Assembly (NCBI GenBank): GCA_037145635.1
Contig: JBBCXB010000006.1
Coordinates: 62,001-126,000, forward strand
Direction of reading: 5' to 3'
DNA from: JAATFS01 sp037145635
GTDB lineage: Bacteria > Pseudomonadota > Gammaproteobacteria > Xanthomonadales > Xanthomonadaceae
DNA: 64,000 nucleotides
This document shows, piece after piece, positions 15,320-24,668 of this stretch (positions are counted from its first letter, which is position 1; each line of letters starts with the position of its first letter). Below the pieces are notes generated by a model. That model had not been told where the DNA came from, searched no databases, and saw nothing but the letters and a program-made list of their open reading frames with translations. The translations under genes were made by a program, and so were the position numbers.

Positions 15320-18022
15320 CTACGCCGGCAGCGCGTCCACCGGCAGCACCACGTTCATCAGCGAGGCGTCCTCGGGGTCCGGGCGCACCCGGAAGCCCAG
15401 GCTCTCGCACATCGCCAGCATGGTGCGGTTCTCGCGCAGCACCTGGCCCTCGACCGCCTTCAGGCCCAGCCAGCGCGCGTACTCGATCATGATCCGCATC
15501 AGCTGCCAGCCGAGGCCGTGGCCCTTGAGATCGGAGCGGATCAGGATCCCGTACTCGCCGCGCTCGTAGTCGGCATCGGCATGCAGCCGCACCGCGCCCA
15601 GCATCTCGCCGCTGCGCGGGTCGATCGCCACCAGCGCGATCGAGCGCGCGTAGTCGAGCTGGGTCAGGCGCGCGATGAACTCGTGGCTGAAGTGCTTCAC
15701 CGACTGGAAGAAGCGCAGCCGCAGGTCCTCGTCGGTGACACGGGCGAAGAACGCGCGGAACAGCGCGTCGTCCTCCGGCCGCACCGGGCGCACGAAGGCG
15801 TGGCCGCCGTCGCCGGTGGCGATGCGGCGCTCCCACTCCTTCGGGTACGGGAAGATCGCGAAGCGCGGGTGGCCGCGGCCCTTGTGCAGCCGGCGCGAGG
15901 GCGCCACCGCCACCCGCGCGTCGAGCGCGATCACGCCGTCGCCGTCGGCCAGCAGCGGGTTGATGTCGAGCTCGCGGATCTCGGGGATGTCGGCGGCCAG
16001 CTGCGCCAGCTTGACCAGCACCATCGCCACCGCGCGCTCGTCGGCGGCGGGCACGTCGCGGTAGGCCTTGAGGATGCGCGAGACGCGGGTGCGCCCGATC
16101 AGCTCGTGCGCCAGCCGCAGGTCCAGCGGCGGCAGCGCCAGCTCGCGGTCGTTGATGACCTCCACCGCGGTGCCGCCGCGGCCAAACACCACCACCGGCC
16201 CGAACACAGGGTCGTCGGCGATGCCGGCGATCAGCTCGCGCGCCTTGGGCCGCAGCACGGTGGGCTGCACCACCACCCCGTCGATGCGCGCCTGCGGCTG
16301 CGCCTGGCGGGCGCGCGCCAGGATGCCGGCGGCGGCATCGCGCACCGCGGCCACGCTGGGCAGGTTCAGGCGCACGCCGTCGACGTCGGACTTGTGCGCG
16401 ATCTCGGGCGACATCACCTTGACCGTCACCGTGGCGCCGGCGGCCAGCAGCGGGTCGGCCAGCAGCGCGGCCTCGTTGGCGGTGGCGGCCACCTGCAGCG
16501 CCACGCAGGGAATGCCGTAGGCGGCCAGCAGCGCATTGGTGGCGACCGGGTCCAGCCAGGTCTGCCCGGCCGCCAGCGCCGCCTCCACCAGCGCGCGCGC
16601 GGCCGCGGCATCGACCACGAAGTCCTCCGGCAGGCTCGGCGGGGTCTCCATCAGCGCGGCCTGGGCCTCGCGGTGGCGCACCAGGTGGGTGAAGCCGCGC
16701 ACCGCGTCGGACTCGGTGGCGTAGGTCGGCACGTGCGCCGCGTTGAGGGTGGCGGTGGCGTGGTCGTCGTTGCCCAGCCACACCGCGAACACCGGCTTCT
16801 CGCGCGGGTGGCGCCCGCGCTGGCCCAGGGTGCGCACCAGCGCGCGGGCCGCGTCGGCCGAGGAGGTGAAGGCGGTCGGCACGTTGACCACCAGCAGCGC
16901 GTCGTTGTCGCCATCGTCCAGCAGCGCCTCGATCGCGGCGGCATAACGCTCGCCGTCGGCGTCGACGATGATGTCCACCGGGTTGCCGCGCGACCAGCCC
17001 GGCGGCAGGCTCTGGTCCAGGCGCTCCAGGGTGCGCGGCGACAGCTCGGCGAGGGTGCCGCCGCGCAGGGTGAGCTGGTCCACCGCCAGCCGCCCGACGC
17101 CGCCGCCGTTGCTGAGGATGGCCAGCCGCCGCCCGGGGAACGAGCCCAACCGGCCCAGCGTCTCGGCCGCGGCGAACAGCTCGTCCAGCGCGCCGACCCG
17201 CAGCAACCCGGCGCGCGCGAACGCCGCGCCGTAGACCGCGTCCGATCCGGCCAGCGCCTGCGAATGGGTCTGTGCCTGCGGGTCGATGCGGAACTGGCGC
17301 CCGGACTTGACCACCACCACCGGCTTGGCGCGCGCGGCCGCACGCGCGGCCGACATGAACTTGCGCGCGTCGGCGATGTGCTCGACGTAGAGCAGGATGG
17401 CGCGGGTGCGGTAGTCGGTGGCGAAGTAGTCCAGCAGGTCGCCGAAGTCCACGTCCAGGGTGTCGCCCAGCGACACCACCGCCGAGAACCCGACCGAGCG
17501 CGCCACGCCCCACTCCACCAGCGCCGCGGCGATCGCGCTGGATTCGGAGATCAGCGCCAGGTCGCCGGCCTGCGGGCACTGCGCGGCGATGCTGGCGTTG
17601 AGCCGCGCATGCGGCGCGATCACGCCCAGGCAGTGCGGGCCGAGGATGCGCAGGCCCTTGGCGCGCGCGGACGCCTCCACCCGCGCCGCCGGCGAACCCG
17701 GGCCCTGGCCGAGGCCCGCGGTGAGGATGATGGCCGCGGCCACGCCGCGGCGCGCGGCAATGGCCACGATCCGCGGCACGATCCGCGCCGGCGCGGTGAT
17801 CACCACCAGGTCCGGCACCCAGGTCAGGTCGGTGAGGCGGCCCACGGTGCGCACGCCGTCGATCTCGCGATAGCGCGGGCTGACCCAGCCGATCTGCCCC
17901 GGGAACCCGGCCGCGCGCAGGTTGCGCACCACCGCGCGGCCCGCCGAACGCTCGCGCGGGCTGCCGCCGACGATGGCGACGCTGTTGGGCCGGAAGACCG
18001 ACTGCAGGTGGTAGGTGCTCAT
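15320..18022 (-). CDS. Acyl-CoA synthetase (NDP-forming)/GNAT fusion, protein lysine acetyltransferase (Pat/PatZ-like)
   Basis: This 900-residue protein has a CoA-binding Rossmann domain (VAIVGGS near residue 15), a succinyl-CoA-ligase-like domain and an ATP-grasp domain. It ends in a GNAT acetyltransferase domain (about residues 740-895, with LKGHGLGWQLMRIMIEYA binding acetyl-CoA). This is the layout of Pat/PatZ, which acetylates lysines such as that of acetyl-CoA synthetase. Unlike what I recall of enterobacterial PatZ, the segment THSQALAGSD keeps a His where true NDP-forming synthetases carry the phosphorylated His. The ATG at 18022 is chosen because the family fold starts directly after it. 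Confidence 0.88.
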   Translation of the reverse strand: MSTYHLQSVFRPNSVAIVGGSPRERSAGRAVVRNLRAAGFPGQIGWVSPRYREIDGVRTVGRLTDLTWVPDLVVITAPARIVPRIVAIAARRGVAAAIILTAGLGQGPGSPAARVEASARAKGLRILGPHCLGVIAPHARLNASIAAQCPQAGDLALISESSAIAAALVEWGVARSVGFSAVVSLGDTLDVDFGDLLDYFATDYRTRAILLYVEHIADARKFMSAARAAARAKPVVVVKSGRQFRIDPQAQTHSQALAGSDAVYGAAFARAGLLRVGALDELFAAAETLGRLGSFPGRRLAILSNGGGVGRLAVDQLTLRGGTLAELSPRTLERLDQSLPPGWSRGNPVDIIVDADGERYAAAIEALLDDGDNDALLVVNVPTAFTSSADAARALVRTLGQRGRHPREKPVFAVWLGNDDHATATLNAAHVPTYATESDAVRGFTHLVRHREAQAALMETPPSLPEDFVVDAAAARALVEAALAAGQTWLDPVATNALLAAYGIPCVALQVAATANEAALLADPLLAAGATVTVKVMSPEIAHKSDVDGVRLNLPSVAAVRDAAAGILARARQAQPQARIDGVVVQPTVLRPKARELIAGIADDPVFGPVVVFGRGGTAVEVINDRELALPPLDLRLAHELIGRTRVSRILKAYRDVPAADERAVAMVLVKLAQLAADIPEIRELDINPLLADGDGVIALDARVAVAPSRRLHKGRGHPRFAIFPYPKEWERRIATGDGGHAFVRPVRPEDDALFRAFFARVTDEDLRLRFFQSVKHFSHEFIARLTQLDYARSIALVAIDPRSGEMLGAVRLHADADYERGEYGILIRSDLKGHGLGWQLMRIMIEYARWLGLKAVEGQVLRENRTMLAMCESLGFRVRPDPEDASLMNVVLPVDALPA

Positions 18023-18236
18023 GAGCGGCGGCGGGCAGGAGGCATCGGCACACGTTACACGCGCGGCGGCGCGGCCGGCAGGCCGGCACGGTGCGTCACG
18101 GGTGCGCGCCCGCGGTGCAGGCCCCGCGGCGATCACGCCCCCCGCCGCCGGGTCGGTCGTGGCGCTGCGACCGCGCCGGCCTGCCGGGCCAGGGTCGCCG
18201 CAGGCGCCCGCCGGTCAATCCCGCGCTTCACCTGTT

Positions 18237-18255
18237 TATAACGATTCTCATTTGC
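18237..18255 (+). promoter_or_regulatory. Fur-box-like operator
   Basis: The 19 bases TATAACGATTCTCATTTGC match the classical Fur box (GATAATGATAATCATTATC) at 13 positions and lie in a rare AT-rich patch 74 bp before a DUF4198 gene. A ferric-uptake regulator site here would fit the iron-type TonB receptor further down the unit. Confidence 0.6.
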
Positions 18256-18328
18256 ACTACAATGCCGGCCGCCAGCTCCCGGACGCCGTCCCGCCAGCGC
18301 TTCACGCTCACCGGAACGGGGATCCCTG

Positions 18329-19120
18329 ATGAAACCGCTGCCCTTGCTTGCCGCCGCCGCGCTGTGCGCGGCCGCTCCCGCCCTCGCCCACACGCCCTAC
18401 CTGGTGCCCAGCGACTTCGCGCCGCGCGCCGGCCAGACCGTGGCGCTGGACGCCGCATTCGCCGAGGCCTTCTTCGTGCCGGAGGCGGCCTTCGACGACA
18501 GCCGCTTCGAGGTCACCCTGCCGGACGGCCGCACCGCCGCGCTGGCGGCGCAGACGATGAAGACCCGCACCGTCGCCGAGTACACCCTGCCGCCGGGCAC
18601 CGGCACCTACCGCCTCGGCACCGGCCCGCGCCTGGGCGCGCGCTTCCGCACCTGGGAGATCGGCGGCAAGCGCGAGAACTCGCGCGACCCGGCCGCGAAG
18701 GTCCCGGACGGGGCCACGGTGGTCAGCGATTTCCAGTCGCTCACCCGGGCCGAGACCTACGTCAGCGTCGGCGCGCCCGACCGCGCCGCCCTGGCCCCGC
18801 GCAACCGCGGCCTCGAACTGGTGGCGGTCAGCCACCCGGACGACCTGTACGTGGGCGAGACCTTCGAGTTCGTGGTGCAGTACGACGGCCGGCCGCTGCC
18901 GGCACAGGCCCTGACCGTCACCGAGGCGGTGTGGAGCTCCGACCGCACCCCGCAGGTCGTCGAACTCCGCACCGACGCCGCCGGCCACGCGCGCCTGCCC
19001 CTGAAGCAGGCCGGCACCTGGGTCGCGCTGACGCGCTACCGCAGCCCCGCCCCGGCCGGCGCCGCCGCGCCCGAATACAGCCACAGCTACACCCTCACCT
19101 TCCGCGTGCTCAATCCGTAA
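18329..19120 (+). CDS. DUF4198 domain exported protein
   Basis: The 263-residue product has a clear signal peptide (cleavage after APALA, about residue 20) followed by a HTPYLVPSDF start that is typical of DUF4198 proteins; the mature N-terminus therefore begins with His. The rest reads as beta-rich periplasmic domains (GETFEFVVQYDGRPLPAQALTV). DUF4198 proteins are often found beside TonB receptors and metal-uptake genes, but their role is not settled. A Fur-box-like site lies upstream and an EF-hand gene follows after 31 bp, so iron control of the unit is likely. Confidence 0.85.
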   Translation: MKPLPLLAAAALCAAAPALAHTPYLVPSDFAPRAGQTVALDAAFAEAFFVPEAAFDDSRFEVTLPDGRTAALAAQTMKTRTVAEYTLPPGTGTYRLGTGPRLGARFRTWEIGGKRENSRDPAAKVPDGATVVSDFQSLTRAETYVSVGAPDRAALAPRNRGLELVAVSHPDDLYVGETFEFVVQYDGRPLPAQALTVTEAVWSSDRTPQVVELRTDAAGHARLPLKQAGTWVALTRYRSPAPAGAAAPEYSHSYTLTFRVLNP

Positions 19121-19151
19121 CCGCGCCACCCCGGCGCTTCCGAGGTCTGCA

Positions 19152-20042
19152 ATGAAAACCGGTGTCCTCACTGGCGCGTGCCTGTGCGCGCTGCTGCTTC
19201 CCTTCACCGCCGCCGCCCAGGCGCCGGCGCCCTCCGCGCGCCCGTTGGTCGGCGGCCACGGCACCAACGTCGAGGCGTTCATCGCCGAGTTCGACGACAA
19301 CGGCGACGGCAAGGTCACCTGGGCCGAGTTCGAGGCGTTCCGCCGCCACCGCTTCGACGCGACCGACCGCAACCGTGACGGCCTCGTCGACGAGGACGAG
19401 TACGTGCGCGAGTTCGACGCGCGCAGGGCCCAGGAGCGCGCCCGCGACCGCGCCGCCCAGCTCGGGCAGGCCCGCACCCGCTTCGCCACGCTGGACGCCG
19501 ACCACGACGGCCAGGTCTCGCGCCGCGAGTTCGACGCCGCGGGCGAGAAGACCTGGGACGGCGGGCAGCGCGCCGTGGCCGGCAAGGCCTCGCCGGCCTA
19601 CGTGCCCGGCGAGGCGAAGACCGCCGAGGCGGCGGCCCGCTTCGACGCGGCCGGCCGCAACCCGGACCGGCACAGCGCCGAGGGCTTCCTGGCGCTGTAC
19701 GACGACAACGGCGACGGCCAGGTCGACCGCGCCGAATTCGATCGCGCCCGCAACGCGCAGTTCACGCGCGGCGACCGCGACCGCGACGGCCGGCTCAGCC
19801 TGGACGAATACCTCGCCGAATACGCCGATCGCCTGGACCAGCGCGCCGCCCCCGCGGACCAGCGCGAGAGCCGCCAGGTGCATGTGCGCTTCGGCGTGCT
19901 GGATGCGGACAAGGACGGCCGCATGACCTTCGACGAGTACCAGGTGTCGGGCAAGCACCTGTTCGCGACCGCCGACCGCAACCACGACGGCGTGGTCGAC
20001 GCCGCCGACGCCGCGCTGCCGGCTCCGTCCGCGCGCCCCTAG
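19152..20042 (+). CDS. Exported EF-hand protein with seven calcium-binding loops
   Basis: After a signal peptide (about 22 residues) this 296-residue protein shows seven EF-hand loops of the DxDxDG type. These are DDNGDGKVTWAE, DRNRDGLVDEDE, DADHDGQVSRRE, DDNGDGQVDRAE, DRDRDGRLSLDE, DADKDGRMTFDE and DRNHDGVVDAAD. The first six end in the usual Glu at position 12, whereas the last is shortened. It should bind calcium in the periplasm or at the cell surface. It lies between the DUF4198 gene (31 bp) and a TonB receptor (about 450 bp), so a role in metal handling is plausible but not shown. Confidence 0.9.
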   Translation: MKTGVLTGACLCALLLPFTAAAQAPAPSARPLVGGHGTNVEAFIAEFDDNGDGKVTWAEFEAFRRHRFDATDRNRDGLVDEDEYVREFDARRAQERARDRAAQLGQARTRFATLDADHDGQVSRREFDAAGEKTWDGGQRAVAGKASPAYVPGEAKTAEAAARFDAAGRNPDRHSAEGFLALYDDNGDGQVDRAEFDRARNAQFTRGDRDRDGRLSLDEYLAEYADRLDQRAAPADQRESRQVHVRFGVLDADKDGRMTFDEYQVSGKHLFATADRNHDGVVDAADAALPAPSARP

Positions 20043-20495
20043 GCGCGCACGGCAGCAGCGCCGGCCCGGGCGTCTTGCGGCGCGAAGGCCGGTCCTTCAG
20101 GGTCGCCGGCCCGTCGCGGGGCTGCGGGCGAGGCGGCACTGCCGGACCGCAGCCACGGCTCCGCAACCCGGCCGCCGGCGGCCCCCTGGCACGTAGCCGC
20201 CGCGTCTCCCGGGCCATCCCGGGAAACGCGGCGCCGTTGGCTGGCCGCACCCCGCCCGCGCCAGCGGAAGCCGTGCGCCGCGCGCTCGCGTGCCGCGGCA
20301 AGGCGATGGGCCGGGCCGGTCCATCGCTCCCGCCCGGACGTAGGACCCGAGCGGTGCCGCGACGCGACGCGGGCACCGCCCCCTGTTCCCTCCCAGCAAC
20401 GCACGCAACGCCGCAGCGGCGGCGCCCGCAGCCAGGACATCCCGCCCAGCGCATCCGCCGGGCGGTTCCCCCTTCCATCCACTGCGGAGTCCTCC
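20043..20495. other. Gene-free stretch between EF-hand gene and TonB receptor
   Basis: About 450 bp of very GC-rich sequence with no credible coding frame on either strand. I see no clear terminator, promoter or operator. The only clear signal is the ribosome site GCGGAGTCCTCC just before the receptor start. Confidence 0.5.
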
Positions 20496-22865
20496 ATGAA
20501 GTTGCAACCCACCCTGCTCGCGCTGGCCGTGTCCGCCAGCCTGGCCGCCCCGATCGCCGCACGCGCGGCCGACGCGGCGCCCGACAGCACCCTGGACACC
20601 CTCCATGTCGTCGAGACCCGCAAGGCCTCCGACAACCAGAACGTCACCACGCTGTCGGCCAGGGAGCTGCAACGCCAGGGCGCGCAGCGCATGGAGGACG
20701 TGATCCGCTACGTGCCCGGCGTGGAGATGGTCGACCTCGGCCGCGCCGGCTTCAACGGCTTCAACATCCGCGGCCTGGAGGCCGACCGCGTGGCGATGAC
20801 GCTGGACGGGCTGAGCTTCCCGCAGAGCCTGGACCCGGGCAGCTACCAGCCCTACGAGTTCTTCCGCTCCGGGCGCGGCAGCGTCGAGCTGGAGGCGGTC
20901 AAGCGCGTGGAGATCGTCAAGGGCGCCGACGCGGTCACCGCCGGCAGCGGTGCGCTCGGCGGCGCGGTGATGTTCACCACCAAGGACCCGGCCGACTTCC
21001 TCAAGGCCGAGGGCGACGATCGCTACGGCGCGATCAAGTACGGCTACACCGGCGCCAGCGACGAGAACATGGGCACCCTGACCCTGGCCAACCGCAGCGG
21101 CCGCTTCGAGTCGCTGCTGGTGTACACCCGCCGCGACGGCCACGAGACCGAGTCCTGGTACGACACCACCGTGGCCCGCCTCGGCCCCGACCGCCGCACC
21201 CCCGATCCGGTCGACCAGCGGAGCGACAACCTGCTGGCCAAGCTGAACTTCCTGGCCACCGGCAGCCAGACCTTCGGTCTGGTCTACGAACGCGCACGCG
21301 CCACCAACGACGTCGACAACTGGAGCCGCAGCGACGGCACCGGCAGCTACTACGCGCGCACCGCGGTGGATCGCAGCGATCGCGACCGCTACGGCCTCAG
21401 CTACACCTGGCAGGCCGGCAACGCGCTGTTCGACACGCTGGAGGCCACCGCCGACCACCAGAAGAGCTATATCCAGGGCCAGACCAACGTGCAGGTGGCC
21501 AGCGGCACCGCCGCCACCTACGGCACCCGCTGCTCGACCACCGCGCTGTGCAGCCGCCAGGAGAACCGCTGGGATACCCAGACGCTGGACCGCGTGGCCG
21601 TCGCGCTGGACAAGCGCCTCGACACCGGCGGCGTGCAGCATGCGCTGATCTACGGCGCGGCCTGGCAGCGCGGCCGGATCCACTGGAACTCGGTGGATTC
21701 GCGCTGGGGCAACACCGGCACCCTGTACTCGCGCCAGACCGACGACTCGCTGTGGCCGGATACCCGCGAGACCGACTGGACCGCCTACGTGCGCGACAAG
21801 GTGCAGCTGCTCGACGACCGCCTGACCCTCACCGGCGGCGTGCGCTACGACAGCTACCGGTACGTGCCCGAGACCGGTGCCAGCACCGACGGCGAGTCCG
21901 GCTACGTCGACGCCGCGGGCAGCGTCGGCACCTCCGAGTTCTCCTCGCCGACCTGGAACCTGGGCGCGGAATTCGCGCTCACCGACACCCAGTCGCTGTG
22001 GACCCAGGTCGGCCGCGGCTTCCGCGCGCCCAGCGTCAACGACATGTACGGCACCGCCTCCACCACCGAGGTCACCCGCGTGTCCGACGGCGCCACGGTG
22101 ACCGTGCCCGACGGCAAGAGCAACCCGGACCTGAAGGCCGAGCGCAGCCTCAACCTCGAGCTGGGCTGGCGCTGGCAGGGCGAACGGCTGCGCCTGGGCG
22201 TGTCGGCGTTCCGCGACCGCTACAGCGACTTCATCGACACCGCGCTGTACGTCGCCGACGCCGGCGTGCAGTACCGCACCACCACCGGCGGCGTCACCAC
22301 GGTCAGCCAGGGCTATACCTACAGCATGCCGGTCAACCGCGGCGAGGTCACGGTCAAGGGCGTGGAGGCGGAGGGCCTGTGGTTGCTGGCCGACGACTGG
22401 CTCGGCCGCCTGGCCTATTCCTACAACGAGGGCAAGGACAGCGACGGCCAGCCGCTGGGCAGCATCAGCCCCGCCAAGACCGTGCTGGGGCTCAGCTACA
22501 ACGCGCCCTCGCGGCGCTGGAGCGCGACCGCCAACCTCACCCACCAGGACCGCAAGGACCCGTCCGACTACGGCACCAGCGTCACCAACGCCAGCTACGG
22601 CGCCGAAGTGGTGCCGGTCTACGCGTACAAGGCGCGCGCGTACACCCTGCTGGACGTGTTCGGCAGCTACGACCTGACGCCCCGGCTGCACCTGACGGCC
22701 GGCGTCTACAACGTGTTCGACAAGGAGTACTACCTGTGGAACCGGGTGCGCACGGTGGGCTCGGGCACGATGGTCTTCGCCGGCAACACCAGCGAGGCCG
22801 GCATCGGCCGCTGGTCGCAGCCGGGCCGCAACCTGCGCTTCACGATCAGCTACGACTTCCTCTGA
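20496..22865 (+). CDS. TonB-dependent outer-membrane receptor (haem/transferrin/lactoferrin type)
   Basis: The 789-residue protein has a signal peptide and a TonB-box-like segment (DTLHVVETRK, residues about 31-40). A plug domain follows with RGLEADRVAMTLDGL and KRVEIVKGADAVTAGSGALGGAV. A 22-strand barrel carries GFRAPSVNDMYG and NPDLKAERS, hallmarks of haem/haemoglobin-transferrin-lactoferrin receptors, and the protein ends in Phe-Leu (ISYDFL). It should bring an iron source or other large ligand across the outer membrane using TonB energy. A Fur-like site upstream of the unit supports iron control. The ligand itself cannot be told from sequence. Confidence 0.92.
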   Translation: MKLQPTLLALAVSASLAAPIAARAADAAPDSTLDTLHVVETRKASDNQNVTTLSARELQRQGAQRMEDVIRYVPGVEMVDLGRAGFNGFNIRGLEADRVAMTLDGLSFPQSLDPGSYQPYEFFRSGRGSVELEAVKRVEIVKGADAVTAGSGALGGAVMFTTKDPADFLKAEGDDRYGAIKYGYTGASDENMGTLTLANRSGRFESLLVYTRRDGHETESWYDTTVARLGPDRRTPDPVDQRSDNLLAKLNFLATGSQTFGLVYERARATNDVDNWSRSDGTGSYYARTAVDRSDRDRYGLSYTWQAGNALFDTLEATADHQKSYIQGQTNVQVASGTAATYGTRCSTTALCSRQENRWDTQTLDRVAVALDKRLDTGGVQHALIYGAAWQRGRIHWNSVDSRWGNTGTLYSRQTDDSLWPDTRETDWTAYVRDKVQLLDDRLTLTGGVRYDSYRYVPETGASTDGESGYVDAAGSVGTSEFSSPTWNLGAEFALTDTQSLWTQVGRGFRAPSVNDMYGTASTTEVTRVSDGATVTVPDGKSNPDLKAERSLNLELGWRWQGERLRLGVSAFRDRYSDFIDTALYVADAGVQYRTTTGGVTTVSQGYTYSMPVNRGEVTVKGVEAEGLWLLADDWLGRLAYSYNEGKDSDGQPLGSISPAKTVLGLSYNAPSRRWSATANLTHQDRKDPSDYGTSVTNASYGAEVVPVYAYKARAYTLLDVFGSYDLTPRLHLTAGVYNVFDKEYYLWNRVRTVGSGTMVFAGNTSEAGIGRWSQPGRNLRFTISYDFL

Positions 22866-22880
22866 ACCGCCGTGCGGCAA

Positions 22881-22903
22881 CCCCTCTCCCGCCGGGAGAG
22901 GGG
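22881..22903. repeat. GC-rich hairpin between convergent genes
   Basis: Ten-base arms CCCCTCTCCC and GGGAGAGGGG pair perfectly around a three-base loop, 15 bp after the receptor stop and before the convergent mgtE stop. There is no U-run, so it may act as a weak two-way terminator or 3'-end stabiliser. The motif is a common intergenic hairpin in Xanthomonadaceae. Confidence 0.6.
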
Positions 22904-22974
22904 TCGGGATGCCCTCGTCCGCCCCTGCGGGGCGCCGTCTCCCCAAGCGGGAAGGCCGCTCGGAGCGGGAACCT

Positions 22975-24345
22975 TCAAAGCAACGTGCCGCTGAGGATCA
23001 GCGCGGCGATGCTGAAATAGATCACCAGGCCGGTGACGTCCACCAGCGTCGCCACGAACGGGGCCGAGGCGCTGGCCGGGTCGAAGCCCAGCCGCTGCAG
23101 CACGAACGGCAGCATCGAGCCGGACAGCGAGCCGAAGGTGACGATGCCCACCAGCGCCGCGCCGATGGTCAGCGCCACCATCGGCCAGTGCGGGCCGTAG
23201 TCGTACAGGCCCATGCGCTGCCAGATCGTGATGCGCACGATCGCCAGCACGCCCAGGATCGCGCCCAGCAGCATGCCCGTGGGCAACTCGCGCAGCGCCA
23301 CCTTCCACCAGTCGCGCAGGCGCAGCTCGCGCAGCGCCAGCGCGCGGATCAGCAGCGAGGTCGCCTGCGAGCCGGAGTTGCCGCCCGAGCTCATGATCAA
23401 CGGGATGAACAGGGTCAGCACCACCGCCTTGGACAGTTCGTCCTCGAAATGCTGCATCGCGCTGGCGGTGAGCATCTCGCCCAGGAACAGCACGCTCAGC
23501 CAGCCGGCGCGCTTGCGGATCATGTCGAGGAAGCCGATCTGCATGTACGGCTTGTCCAGCGCCTCCATGCCGCCGAACTTCTGCACGTCCTCGGTGGACT
23601 CGGCGATCAGCGCGTCGAGCACGTCGTCGACGGTGACGATGCCGAGCACGTGGCGGCTGGCGTCCACCACCGGGATCGCCAGCAGGTCGTGGCGGCGGAT
23701 CAGCCGCGCCACTTCCTCCTGGTCCAGCGCCGGGTCCACGGTGACCGGCGGGTTGACCTGGGCCACGTCCAGCAGCGGCTGCTCGGGCTGCCCGGTGATC
23801 AGCCGGCGCATGGTCACCACCTGCTCCAGCACGCGGGTGCGCGGCTCCAGCAGGTAGATCGCGTAGACGGTCTCGCGGCTGCGCTCGACCTCGCGCACGT
23901 ACTGCAGGGTGCGCGCCACGGTCCAGTCCGACGGCACCGCGACGAACTCGGTGGTCATCATCGCGCCCGCCGTGTTGGGCGGGTAGCGCATCAGCTTCTG
24001 GATCGACAGCCGGGCCTCGGTGCTGAGCCGCCACAGCAGCGGCTCGCGCTGCTCGGCGTCCAGCTCGTGGAAGATGTCGGTGGCGCGGTCGTCGGCCATC
24101 TGCCCGAGCAGGGCGGCGCCGCGCTCGGCCGGCAGCCTCGCCACCAGCGCGCTGGCGTCGCGCAGCTCCGGCTGCTCGAGGATCTTCACCGCCCGCGGCA
24201 GCGGCAGCGCCGCCAGCAGCTCGGCGGCGTCCTCGCGCGCGAGGGTGTTGAGGTGTTCCACCGCGTCGGCGGTGTTGAGCCCGGCCAGGGGAGCGGTCAG
24301 GGCGTCGGCGCCGTCGGGCAGGCGCAGGAGGTCGTCGTTGTGCAT
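22975..24345 (-). CDS. mgtE: Magnesium transporter MgtE
   Basis: The 456-residue protein has the full MgtE layout: an N-terminal superhelical domain (to about residue 135), a CBS pair (about 140-265, with DLLAIPVVDASRHVLGIVTVDDVLD), the plug helix, and five membrane helices. The pore signature PLIMSSGGNSGSQA is present. It imports Mg2+ and closes when cytosolic Mg2+ is high through its CBS domains. The ATG at 24345 is chosen because the family begins there; the open frame upstream is Arg/Pro-rich noise. It is convergent with the TonB receptor. Confidence 0.95.
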   Translation of the reverse strand: MHNDDLLRLPDGADALTAPLAGLNTADAVEHLNTLAREDAAELLAALPLPRAVKILEQPELRDASALVARLPAERGAALLGQMADDRATDIFHELDAEQREPLLWRLSTEARLSIQKLMRYPPNTAGAMMTTEFVAVPSDWTVARTLQYVREVERSRETVYAIYLLEPRTRVLEQVVTMRRLITGQPEQPLLDVAQVNPPVTVDPALDQEEVARLIRRHDLLAIPVVDASRHVLGIVTVDDVLDALIAESTEDVQKFGGMEALDKPYMQIGFLDMIRKRAGWLSVLFLGEMLTASAMQHFEDELSKAVVLTLFIPLIMSSGGNSGSQATSLLIRALALRELRLRDWWKVALRELPTGMLLGAILGVLAIVRITIWQRMGLYDYGPHWPMVALTIGAALVGIVTFGSLSGSMLPFVLQRLGFDPASASAPFVATLVDVTGLVIYFSIAALILSGTLL

Positions 24346-24636
24346 GGGGTTCGCCTGGATGCGGCCGTCGTCGATGACGGGCCGGGCGAACCGTCCCGAG
24401 CGATCAGGCGGTGGCCGCGGCCGGCATCGACGCCGGTCTAGGGTGACTGTCGCTGGACATGGGGTGGGACTCCGAGGGTTCGCGCCGGGGGATGGGTCCC
24501 GCCGACGGCGCGCGCAGTCTGCGCCCGCGCTGCGGACAGGGTCAAGAGGCGCGGCGCCGGGACGATTCATCGCACGGTCACGGGCTGGCCGCGGGCCGGA
24601 CGCGCAGCGCGTAGGCGCGCCCGCCGCGCCGCCCGC

Positions 24637-24642
24637 CGCATA
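24637..24642 (+). promoter_or_regulatory. Possible -10 element (CATAAT) for the antiporter gene
   Basis: CATAAT lies 26 bp before the antiporter ATG inside otherwise extremely GC-rich sequence. No matching -35 is obvious. Confidence 0.3.
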
Positions 24643-24668
24643 ATGTGCAATCCCCTGGGAGAGCGCGC

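Noticed and set aside
15212..18241. A 1009-codon plus-strand frame opposite the Pat-like gene
   Set aside because: Same shadow pattern; the minus-strand frame carries all family motifs.
20043..20495. Possible RNA element or small gene before the TonB receptor
   Set aside because: No conserved riboswitch core, terminator or ribosome-bound frame could be found; left as an empty gap.
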